A stretch of 64,000 nucleotides of DNA from Galeruca laticollis. Taxonomy: Eukaryota; Arthropoda; Insecta; Coleoptera; Chrysomelidae. Position numbers and translations under genes: made by a program. Below the pieces are notes generated by a model. That model worked only from the letters and a program-made list of their open reading frames with translations. It was not told the origin of the DNA and did not search any database. Positions 21,155-30,312 of the stretch are shown in pieces; the first letter of the stretch is position 1; the number at the start of each line of letters is the position of its first letter. The stretch covers positions 207,282,655 through 207,346,654 of the forward strand of contig OY998175.1 in the NCBI GenBank assembly GCA_963921935.1, in the 5' to 3' direction.

Positions 21155-22275
21155 AGCGACAGAAGTGAAACTTTTTATGTTTTATGACGCAATAACCGCC
21201 AATGAGTGTACAAAGAGAATTCATAAATATCAACAACATAAAAAACTATAATTTAAAAAAATTAAAACAAAAATTATTTCCAAAATAAAAACAATAATTT
21301 TTCGGATAGACTATAAAAAACTATTTACAATAAAAGACTAACAAAAGTCAATATTCTTTTTAAGAAATTTGAATGCATATTACGTATCCTTCCTTTTTAA
21401 TACCTAAGAAAAGTTCTGGCCGCCCATGGGGGTATCGAACCCGCGTTTTTCGTTTGATTTTAAATCGAGTCGAGTGATGACAGAAGGGGAGAACAGCGCT
21501 GCGTTTATCTCACTAAGTTTAAGTACAAATGATAATTAGAGCTTCACAAAACTTGTTAGCCTTTACGAGATTACCTCGTAACCAAAACCTCTGTAGTGTC
21601 CCATAAAAAGTTTAACTTCAAAAATATTTCCATAAATAAAGCAACACTACTTACAACGACTTTCTCTGATGAACTGAGACTTACTTGCTCTTCTACGTAC
21701 AGGTTAGCAAATATAGCTGAAAGTTTGAAAGTGGACACGCCCACGATGCGCGTTGGTCTCAATGCGGAAAGTAGGAGATAACACAGTTTATGCTTAAACT
21801 TTAATGAGTACAGAACTTATCTGTACGGACAAGTATACCTGTTTATTTCCTTTTTCAATATATTTCAATACTCTTGTTACGTTTTATTACATATTTGTTT
21901 CAAAATAATACAAATAAATACACAATGCAAAGAAATTTCCTAGTTTTTATCGCCTTAATTTTAAAGGTAAACAAATTCTATATTAATTTCGCACTGGATT
22001 ATACCAATATCGGCAGAAATTATTAAGCGCTTTTTGTATCCTTTTCCCCCCGAATGCGTTCTCACTTTATCGTTCGCGCAGCGAAGTGGGGATTGATAAA
22101 CGGAATAACATGATTGCCATCAATAAACAATGCCCTGCGACTATTCTCGGCGTCTCCTCTTTGTGCGGATCTTCGTTAATTTTTTCCGCTTCTCTCACAA
22201 GGAGTTTAACAGTTTTGTTAGCTCGACGAGTTAACTCTCATGACAAAACGCTAGTGTCCCATAAAAAGTTTCACT
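21155..22275. mobile_element. TIR element inserted in LINE A
   Basis: GAAGTGAAACTTTTTATG near 21165 is inverted at 22256-22275 (CATAAAAAGTTTCACTTC), with the left copy preceded by A and the right followed by AAAA. LINE A coding text (CNRVF) stops at the right repeat and resumes (NHLPEN) past the left one. A third partial end copy (CCCATAAAAAGTTTAACTTC) lies at 21600. No transposase was seen. Confidence 0.5.
21425..21525 (-). repeat. tRNA-like (SINE-type) segment
   Basis: On the minus strand CGCGGGTTCGATACCC resembles a Pol III B box, and TTAGTGAGATAAACG about 60 bp upstream is an A-box-like stretch. The layout resembles a tRNA-derived SINE head. No cloverleaf was derived. Confidence 0.35.
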
Positions 22276-23170
22276 TCAAAAACACGATTACACCAAAAAG
22301 GTTGTCTTGTCCGACAAGTGAATATTTCTTTTTTCAATTTCCATTTGTGTTCTCGAAGCTGATTATCAGTATCCACATTCAATATGCTTCTTAAGTTACC
22401 ATAATTAAAATGCGAAAGGTGATTATGATGTCTCCACGAAGACGACGTTGTTCAAAGGTCGGTAAATCCATTATATTTAGTCTTTCTGTATAACTAGGTC
22501 TTGTACATCCGAATGATAGTCTGGTTGATCGACGCAGAACTTTTTCGAGAACATCTTTATCCCGCACTAGTTCCGGACACCACACAATTCCACAATACTC
22601 CATAATTGGACGAATATAAGTTTTATATAAACGAGTTAAGTTATGCAATGACATTTTTCGGAAAAATCTGCTGAGGAGGTAGAGCCTACTTTTTGCTTTG
22701 TTGGCAGTACTTACAACATGTTCGGACAAGCTCAAGTATGTAGTAATTGTAACACTAACACCGAGATCATTATAAGAATTCACTTCATTTAAGGCGTGAC
22801 CGTTTAAGAAGTATTTATGTCGCAGATTGTTTTTGCCGATGTAAAGAGCTACATACTTATCTATATTAAGAGGCAACATCCAGTCTGAGCACCACTTAGA
22901 GATCGAATCCAAGTCTTCTCGCAGATTTATATGAAGAGATGAATCTGATAATATTTTCGAGTCGTCGGGTTAGAACACTTTGTTGCATTGCATATGAAAT
23001 TGGATGTCACTTGCGTATATTATAAATAAGAGAGGACCCAGTACTGATCCCTGCAGACCACCGCTTAACACAGGTTTCTCAGCTGAAAAACAGTTTCCCA
23101 CTTTCAAACAGAATTTTATGTTTGTTAAGAATGAGTCAATCCACTCAAATATGCCAAGATCACGATACAC
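22262..23170 (-). pseudogene. Non-LTR retrotransposon A, RT palm to thumb
   Basis: The piece reads YRDLGIFEWIDSFL, then LSGGLQGSVLGPLLFIIYASD (RT motif), then the catalytic block as PDDSKIL where an xADD would be expected, with a stop just before it. It continues with WCSDWMLPLNIDKY, NDLGVSVTITTYLSLSEHV, LTRLYKTYIRPIMEYCGIVW and the thumb. It matches CR1/Jockey-type RTs. Confidence 0.8.
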
Positions 23171-23594
23171 TCACAACGGTATGATTACGCGCATCGAACG
23201 TTTGGTGTGTGACGTCACTGCGATGCAATATTCATTTCTATATTATGGTCACGAATGCCACTCTCGGTAGCATAAATTATATATTTATGGCGATATTTGT
23301 TTGACGGGATGATTATACAAATCTTTATTGTTCATACTAAGAAATAATTTATATTATGATAATTAAAATAAATTTAAACTTTACTGAAACAGAAAAATAA
23401 TTGAACCTTTTTGAGTTGTATCAAAAGCCACATTTTAGGGCAAATCCAAGTATGGGGTTTTCAGGGGTAATCTGGATACATTAAAGCATACAAAGACATT
23501 AAATAAGATGCAACTTACTTATTTAAAAATAACATGAAATTAAAAAAGGTTTTTCGTTTTCAAATATTCACTGTTCCGATCTCACTTTCTTTTT

Positions 23595-24607
23595 AACGTT
23601 CGTAAATTTTGAAAGCTTTTTCCATTTTCGCTTTCAAATTTTGCAAACTTATTTGTTTATTTAGATCTCGGAGTCTAATGTAAGTTCTTGTTCGACTCAA
23701 ACAATAAATCACTTCATATGGGATTTCAATTTAGTTTTGACCGACAATACTAAAGTTTTGTCAGCCAAAATTTAAAAAATATTTTCTTCTTTTGATAAAG
23801 ATGTTCCGTGAAGTAATCGAAACTCTGATTCAAGAATTTCCGTAGCTTTCAAAAGATCTTGATTTGTCTGTAATAAACCACCCCTCGATAGGAAATGTAC
23901 CCAATCATGAGCTCCAACGGAAATCATCTCGCTGATTTTAGTACCTAAATTAAATTTATCTTTAAATATGTACGCTATGTACCCTGCCAGATATATAAGA
24001 GCTTCTTGACAAATTATTTCGGTACTTTCAAAGGTTGTCCATAACTGTAAAGACTCATCGTCAGAAATATATTCTGCTTTAGTGAATGCATATGGAATAA
24101 ATGTTTCTTCTTCTTCAAGTATACGGGTATTTGTTATTTGAATATTTTTGAAGACATTAGCTAGTATTGTTTCAGTTAAGCAGATGGTACGCGATTCTAA
24201 TGGTTGTATCAGACAATTTTCACCAGATTCCTCTGTATTTTTGTTCTCTGTAAAAATGGCCGCCGTGTTTTTACCTAATATATACCACCTCAAACGATAC
24301 ATAAAATCTAGAGGTTCTGGATGGTCATTTGTAGCTCCCATTCCTCTCATATAAGAGAAGAAGTTTTCAACAACGTCTTGATTTAGACGCTAGGTCAAGA
24401 TGTAATCGACTCCTTTATAGTTTTCCTGCAAATAAGAAAACAATTCTTCCAGTGACCTATTTGACAACAGAATTCCTTTTTGAAACGGAATGAGAGACTT
24501 ATGTTTGCCTTGTTGTCATATTCCCAATAGTTTCGGTCACCTCTTTTAACACTTTTTTCTGCTTATCTAAATCTACTCCATACGCGAGTCGCAGATGATT
24601 CTTCTCT
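23595..24607 (-). pseudogene. P-element/THAP9-like transposase, C-terminal half
   Basis: Reading from right to left: AYGVDLDKQKKVLKEVTETI, then (other frame) LLSNRSLEELFSYLQENYKG and LNQDVVENFFSYMRGMGATN. The long ORF 23772-24350 follows with DHPEPLDFMYRLRWYILGKN and EALIYLAGYIAYIFKDKF. After a further frame change comes IYCLSRTRTYIRLRDLNKQI. This order is the C-terminal part of P-element/THAP9 transposases. A stop sits before RLNQDV and frames change at least twice. The THAP DNA-binding domain and the earlier catalytic residues are absent. Confidence 0.7.
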
Positions 24608-24609
24608 GG

Positions 24610-25140
24610 TTCGTACGACGTCTCGTAACGGGGTCGTGGGTTGTTGTTCTCTGTTGTCCTGATACTGGGACGATAGGTTCCTATAACCAAAAGGGTGTGT
24701 GAGGGTCGAGATCTCGCGTCTTCAACGCACAGCGTGATCTGGGGGGGGGGGATTAGCTTCCGTCTCGGCTCAATACGCTCCGAGATTTCGGCTAATCGGG
24801 AAGGCTTCGGTCCTGCGCTCAACACGCTGCAGGGCTTGACCTAGGGTATTTGGCGTCCGCCCTAAGCTCAACACGCTTTAGGACTTCGTCCGATATACAG
24901 GCTCCAGGATCTAGTGCAACTCTTCGGTTATTTTCCGTTGAAGCTTCCTATCGTTACTCTACGTAAGGATCGAGCTTGTCTCATGTATCGCAGTCCGTCT
25001 GCTTTAGTCGTATCGGTCAAGTTATTAGCGGAACGGGGAAAGTGCTGCCCTCTCGGTACTGGGTGCCCAACTCCGTCTAGTTTGGCTTGGGTAGTGTTCT
25101 GTTTTCTGATTATTTATCGGGGTTATTTCTTGTTCAGACG
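24610..25140. other. G+C-rich block of unknown origin
   Basis: Base composition differs sharply from its neighbours. It contains a run of ten G (24741-24750) and a degenerate tandem repeat. ORFs cross it, but their protein has no motif I recognise. An LTR or regulatory part of another TE is possible. Confidence 0.5.
24768..24914. repeat. 49-bp degenerate tandem repeat, three units
   Basis: GCTCAAYACGCT begins units at 24768, 24817 and 24866, exactly 49 bp apart; the remainder of each unit is diverged (GAGATTTCGG, GGGCTTGACC, GGACTTCGTCC). Confidence 0.65.
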
Positions 25141-25145
25141 ACAGT

Positions 25146-25577
25146 GTCGTTACACAGTAATTTTTGTTTTGGCACTCGGTCGAACGCTTTTGTCCATTCA
25201 TTAACACACCAAAGTAGATTCGTCATTGTTGAACGTCCTTTTACAAAGCCATGTTGTTGTTCGGGTATTATCAAAAGAAATTCACTGACACATTCTGAAA
25301 TTATAGATTCCATAACCTTACAGATGATAGGTGTAAGGCTAATAGAGCGGTAATTATTGGGGTCAAGTTTATTGCCTTTCTTGAAAATTGGGGTTACCGA
25401 GGCTGTTTTCCAGATAGGAGGTAGTATGTGTGTATTAAAAGACAAGGACATTATTATAGACAAAGGATGAGTGAAAGCATTATAACATCTTTTTAGAAAT
25501 AGAGGAGAGATGAGATCGAGACCAGGAGAAGAGTTGTTTTTTAATCTATGAAGGTGACAGTTTCAGGAGTAAAATGA
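25146..25577 (-). pseudogene. Non-LTR retrotransposon A, RT fingers
   Basis: The text runs LKNNSSPGLDLISPLFLKR, PPIWKTASVTPIFKKGNK, NYRSISLTPIICKVMESII, EQQHGFVKGRSTMTNLLWCV and KAFDRVP. These are the first RT blocks of a CR1/Jockey-type LINE. The piece is cut on the right by a copia LTR and on the left by the P-like insertion. Confidence 0.8.
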
Positions 25578-26750
25578 TGTTGCCCTTTTTATTATTATTT
25601 ATTTGTTATACTTTCCTTTAGTGTCTTTAAAATGAAAATGCCAGCCTTCCTTCTATAATTATTTGTAAAATATGATAACAGATTCTTTTCTTTTACATTA
25701 CCGTACAACAACGACAAAACCACCAGACTAATAAAAAAAATTTCATATATCAAGAAACAGAAACTATTGCTACCAACTGATATTAATTGAGGGAGTTTTT
25801 AGCATTGCTTATCAACACCCCTCCTCGCTACAAACTCTCTCAAGTCTAATAATCCTATGTTAAACATATGAGTTAAGAAGATTTGTTGTGTTTAGAGGAT
25901 ATCAGCCTCCTATCTTCGATTATCTATATGCTTTACTCGCTTATTCTTTGCCGGGTTTTCGACTATTGCTACACCCCTGATTGTCCTCATAAAAGGCTAC
26001 CCCATCATTTAACAATTTTTTTAACCATAAGCCGTCATGGACTTATTCTACTACAGCTACCAGTTCGGCTTCAATAGTTGACATAGCAACACATTTTTGT
26101 TTTCGAGTAGCTCAACTAATAGTATTTCCAAAAATCCCGAGACTGAATTTCTATCATTTACATTTGACCCCCAGTTTGAATCAACAAAACATTCAAGATT
26201 TGTTGTATTTTGTTTCTTATATCTTAAGCCTGCATATTGCGTTCCACTCAAATATCTTAAAATTCGTTTCAAATGATTCCATATAGAAATGCCAACTTTG
26301 AAATTGGCTAAAATTATGCACACTAACACAAATGTCAGGTCTAGTGCCTAAAGCAAGATACATCAGGCAACCAACAAGTTCTCTGATAGGTTTGTCTATA
26401 AAATTTTCAATTCATGTAATTATCATCCTTCAAAACTTCAATATAGTAGGTATTTTTTCCTGAGGAATTCATTGCGACTCACATGTTTTTAACATTAACC
26501 TTGACTTAACGATGCTGGGCCCATACCCTTTTATTATTATTTATTTGTTATACTTTCCTTTAGTGTCTTTAAAATGAAGCCAGCCTTCATTTTATATTTT
26601 ATTTGTAAATGATGATAACATATTTTTTTCTTTTACATTTCCGTACAACGACAAAACCACAACAATAATAAAAAACTCATATGTCGAGAAACAGAGACTA
26701 TTGCTACCAACTGATATTAGTTGAGGGAGTTTTAGCGTTGATTATCAACA
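25578..26750 (-). mobile_element. Ty1/copia element, internally deleted
   Basis: Two similar ends, 25578-25817 and about 26524-26750, share TTTATTATTATTTATTTGTT and end ATCAACA. A purine tract abuts the left copy (AGGAGGGG on minus, about 25819). The copia primer site appears as TATGGGCCCAGC on the minus strand at 26513-26524. Only about 700 bp lie between the LTRs, holding the end of pol. No matching target duplication was found, so recombination after insertion is possible. Confidence 0.75.
26057..26420 (-). pseudogene. Copia reverse transcriptase end and RNase H remnant
   Basis: GCLMYLALGTRPDI-type text near 26330-26400 is followed by HLKRILRYLSGTQYAGLRYK and ECFVDSNWGSNVNDRNSVSG, the RNase H start of copia elements. 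Frame changes near 26325. Everything upstream, including gag, integrase and the RT catalytic core, is deleted. Confidence 0.75.
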
Positions 26751-26990
26751 GCTCTAAGGATTAAATTACTCTTGTGTGCAGAATGTCGGTTAAATTATTT
26801 TTGATAATTTCAGTAGAGAAAACTTTAGAACAAGTATCTGCCAAAACTTCGGCAGTGTCAGTGTCATTTTGATAAACAATTCCGTCATCTTTCTTTATTA
26901 GAGGAATGGATTTTTGACTCATGCTTATCAGAAGGGCACCAAGCGACATCTGCGTAGTTTCGAGAAAACGCCGTCTGAAGTTGCAACATT
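26751..26990 (-). pseudogene. Non-LTR retrotransposon A, endonuclease-RT linker
   Basis: The ORF reads SMSQKSIPLIKKDDGIVYQN and DTAEVLADTCSKVFSTE, the linker just before the RT of CR1/Jockey-type LINEs. It follows directly the copia LTR. Confidence 0.65.
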
Positions 26991-27288
26991 GCAGACACTT
27001 ACTTAATTACTTTTAAATAACATTTATTTATGAATGATGTGAATAATTTAATTTACTTAATTTCTGAAAAAAACGTGTCCTAAAGTACGATTTATTAATT
27101 AATTTTGAGACTTTTGTCGTTTACTTTCTTTCTAATAAATAAGCTTAAATAAATTTCACACTAAGAAAGATGTTTTACAAAATTAAAATGAAACGTCAGT
27201 TGTTATAAAATATTTATTTTAACCAAAACAAAAGTATTTAACTGAACAAAAATTGAGTTTAATGCAAAAATATTCCCAATTGAAATTT

Positions 27289-28608
27289 TTAATCATTGTT
27301 AGTTTCCTCTTCAAACTCATTTTCGAAGTCGAGATCTGGCCCAAATCCCTCCAGGTCATCTCCGAATTCTGCTCCCTTCAAATTTTTATAAAATTGTTTT
27401 GCATCTGCCGGAATAAAAGGCATCAACGCCTTAAGATCTGCAAGTTTTTTTGTTGAAACTTCCTTTCCTTCTGGCCAAAGCAATTCTAGATTTGTATTGA
27501 AATTTGATTGTGTTTTTTTCAAATTCTTCTGAATATTAATTTCTTTGAATGCATCATTATTATGGGTATATTTAAAAAAGATACTGAAAGGTTCTCCTTT
27601 TGTTATTTTTATAACTCTGGTTTTAAGCCAACTAACTTTTTCTTTGTTTTGGTCTTGTTTTCTGTTGACAACTGCACGTTCTATTGCTTGTACAGAAAAG
27701 AAGTCTTCTTTCTTCATTTCTGTTACAGTCAATGGTTTTTTATGTTGGCAATGCTTCATTATGTTTATATAATCATTGCTAGTATAAATCCTTTCATTCA
27801 TCTTTATTGCTTTTCCAATAAAGGAAAAATCTGAATCATTGGGTAGAAAGCTGTGGCCCGGTACTAGATACTTGAAATAAACTGTTTCTAAAGTTTGATG
27901 ATTTCTGAGAAATGTTTTTATCATTAAAACAATCTTGATATTGCGATTCTGTCCTCCGCAACTATCTGACCACATTATCAACGTTATTGTGTTTGGATTG
28001 AAATAATCTTCAATGAACTTCTTCAGGACAGATCCAATTTCCTGGGCCACTCGCCCAGCTGTCCCCTCTTTCCATATGAAGCAGTATCCATTTTTATCAC
28101 AATGGACATCTTCATTGTACAACCAGAGTTGCCTTTTATAAAAAACTAAGTTTGTGGGAATATTGGGCAGTGGTAGAGCTTTTTCCATGTCGTAAGTTAT
28201 TGTCTCAAGATCACGAATTTCTTCCGCTTCTTTCATATCTGCCTTTAACGTTTGTCTGGCGGATTCAGCTTCTTGCAGATGCTTCTCATTTGCTTCTTTC
28301 GTATTTTGTTGGCTTTTAGATGCCTTAAATCTATCGCATACGTTACATGTGTTTTTTACTAATGGCTTTCTCCGCAGATTGAAATTTTCGTAAAAGATTT
28401 TCTTGAATATAGTGAAAGAAAGCTTGAAATACAGATTTTCCTCCAAAAATAACTCGTACATTTTCCGTTCCGTTATATTGTACCCTAAGTATAAACTTTG
28501 TGTTGTGGCTCTACAGTAATGGGACTTGTACGTTGGAAATTTTTTAATATGTTTTATTACGGCTTCGACAACTGCATCTGTCAATTTGTTTTCCCCCCTG
28601 TTGCTCAC
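27289..28608 (-). CDS. DUF7869-family protein, 439 codons, probably TE-encoded
   Basis: A long clean ORF. It has a conserved HI-x-x-FP-x-Y-x-SHYCR segment (IKKFPTYKSHYCRATTQSLY), KMYELFLEENL, RRKPLVKNTCNVCDRFKASK, a short coiled region (about 105-130), LPNIPTNLVFYKRQLWLYNE, and ITLIMWSDSCGGQNRNIKI (W-S-D-S-C-G-G-Q-N-R-N). It ends in an acidic tail. These motifs define the insect DUF7869 family. Upstream, 28610-28680 reads SKRINTAVSKLREGTIRDRR in another frame, the usual N-terminal text. So either a frameshift at a G-run near 28590 or an exon boundary lies just before this start, and the annotated ATG is probably not the true one. The ORF lies between two pieces of LINE A. The Asp-containing GGQNRN block might belong to a DDE/RNase H-like fold; that is inference. 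Confidence 0.75.
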   Translation of the reverse strand: MSNRGENKLTDAVVEAVIKHIKKFPTYKSHYCRATTQSLYLGYNITERKMYELFLEENLYFKLSFTIFKKIFYENFNLRRKPLVKNTCNVCDRFKASKSQQNTKEANEKHLQEAESARQTLKADMKEAEEIRDLETITYDMEKALPLPNIPTNLVFYKRQLWLYNEDVHCDKNGYCFIWKEGTAGRVAQEIGSVLKKFIEDYFNPNTITLIMWSDSCGGQNRNIKIVLMIKTFLRNHQTLETVYFKYLVPGHSFLPNDSDFSFIGKAIKMNERIYTSNDYINIMKHCQHKKPLTVTEMKKEDFFSVQAIERAVVNRKQDQNKEKVSWLKTRVIKITKGEPFSIFFKYTHNNDAFKEINIQKNLKKTQSNFNTNLELLWPEGKEVSTKKLADLKALMPFIPADAKQFYKNLKGAEFGDDLEGFGPDLDFENEFEEETNND

Positions 28609-28724
28609 CTCTCCTATCTCTAATGGTTCCCTCTCTCAATTTTGATACAGCAGTGTTGATTCTCTTAGAAGAAATCCTCAAAGTTTTTTAAAAAAAAGTT
28701 TTGCACACAGTCTGGTTTTTTAAA

Positions 28725-28930
28725 TAATATAACCTAATAGTTCCATATTACTGACAGAGACATCAAGAGGATTAGCAGCAAAATGTTTTGTTATATCTGA
28801 AGACAAGTAAATACATACACCCCCTCCACGACGGTTCTGTCGATCACATCTATACAGAGAGTAATCTATGATGTGATATCGTACATTGAATCAGGATCTT
28901 TTCATATTAACCAAGTTTCAGAGTTAAGAT
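28725..28930 (-). pseudogene. Non-LTR retrotransposon A, endonuclease domain piece
   Basis: After SETWL (near 28915) the frame gives YSLYRCDRQNRRGGGVCIYL, a hallmark of APE-type endonuclease domains in LINEs, then SSDITKHFAANPLDVSVSNM. One frameshift is present. Upstream sequence ends at about 28930, the 5' truncation point. Confidence 0.75.
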
Positions 28931-30030
28931 AAGAGTTGCCAGATTCGTGTATAAGAGTAGCCAGATTCGTGTATAAGAGTAGCCAATTACATGACATAAA
29001 CATGACTATAGAGCTACTGAGGTGACACCCTTTGACCATTTTTTACAGTTAACTTTCTACTATGAATAATTATCATAACTTTTGTAGTACTGAATAAAAT
29101 TTACATTTATAATATAGATAGACAGATACATTTACAAACCCACTATACAACTTGTGAGTATATCACAAAAATACCACTGCCATTGTCGGCCAATTTTATT
29201 CTAAATCCCACATCTCATTAGTGATTCATGAGAATTGACTGTTTTCAATATTCTACCCATGAGTTGAGTATATTACATGAATGATATTACGATTTATTTG
29301 CAGGCATTTTTAAATTTTGCCTATTCTCTGTAGCTATCATAAAACCACTTCTACTTACCTCTCACCTTGCTACTATCATTCGCTTAAGACAGCAGACCAG
29401 ACAGTACACCACACAAACTTAAGTTTTGGATTGTAAAGTTCTCCAAAATATTCAAAATACTGTGAAATTTGCAGAAAACTTCACATGAAACACTGCAACG
29501 GTAACACGCTCTAACTTATAACCTTAAAACTTGACAACACTATTTGGTGATTGGCAGCTGGTCGGAGTGCGTCTTGGAACCTATTTCTTCTTAAATTGTG
29601 TTTACTTGTGTACGAATTCAATTTTTTTCCACATCAGAATCAGGCAAATATGCAGGATTTATTTATTTATATATTCCAGGTGCTGAGAATTTTGATAAAA
29701 AACATTACTTACATAGGTACCTATTTAAGTTTTTTTATACTGAAACTAGTATTCATATATTTGTAACAAAATCTCACAATTCGCATAGATGAAAACTTAC
29801 ACTTACTAAAAACTCTGACATCCAGAGAAAGCACATCGTAAAATTTGTAATTGTTCCCTTCACATAAAAGTGGCACACTTGATACTTCTTAACATCCTTT
29901 GGAGGTACTAGAATTTTCTTATTGACATTTGCATATTTACAATTTACTATCTACATTATAAGTAAGTACTAAGTAAACGTGATGGATTTCTTTGGGCTTG
30001 AAAGAGGAGCATCCATTGATGCTACTCCTT
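28931..30030. other. No recognised gene; short 22-bp duplication
   Basis: GCCAGATTCGTGTATAAGAG occurs twice in tandem at 28948-28991. A plus-strand ORF of 71 codons at 29551-29766 is hydrophobic and has no motif I recognise. Confidence 0.35.
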
Positions 30031-30310
30031 ATTGACAAACTTTTTCAATGTTATATTAGATCATGTGGTCAGGTTCTATGTAGTCTTCTCGTATCTGGAC
30101 CAGTGTTGAGTAGTTCTGCTATTAGTTCATTGTCGTGATTTTCTATTTGCTGGCTATATGATTCTGTCATGGTTAGAATCTCGCTTCTAACATGGGATGT
30201 TCAGGTCAGTGTGGAGGGTGTGATTGCATCTGCTCTGGCTCTTAATGTCTTGGATTGGAATCTTTGGATTATGTTAATTGTTGTTGATTTGGCACATCCC
30301 CAAAGTTGGA
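30030..30310 (-). pseudogene. Jockey-like LINE, C-terminal piece
   Basis: The minus strand reads YGIQLWGCAKSTTINIIQRF, QSKTLRAR, then (after a stop) SYSQQIENHDNELIAELLN and TGPDTRRLHR, the end of Jockey-type RT proteins. It is cut on the right by the pogo-like element. Confidence 0.8.
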
Positions 30311-30312
30311 TA

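Larger units (their letters stand above)
23171..25145. mobile_element. Composite insertion in LINE A containing P-element-like sequence
   Basis: LINE A stops at VPKQKLL (25150) and resumes at YRDLG (23168). The pentamer GTGTA on the minus strand occurs at both junctions. Inside are a P/THAP9-like transposase C-terminus (23595-24607) and a G+C-rich block (24610-25140). The two ends do not form an obvious inverted repeat, so more than one event may be involved. Confidence 0.5.

Noticed and set aside
27508..27834. Phe-rich plus-strand ORFs
   Set aside because: Antisense shadows of the DUF7869 ORF.
29551..29766. 71-codon ORF starting MAAGRSASWN
   Set aside because: Mostly hydrophobic with no recognised family, no exon structure and no neighbour that supports it.
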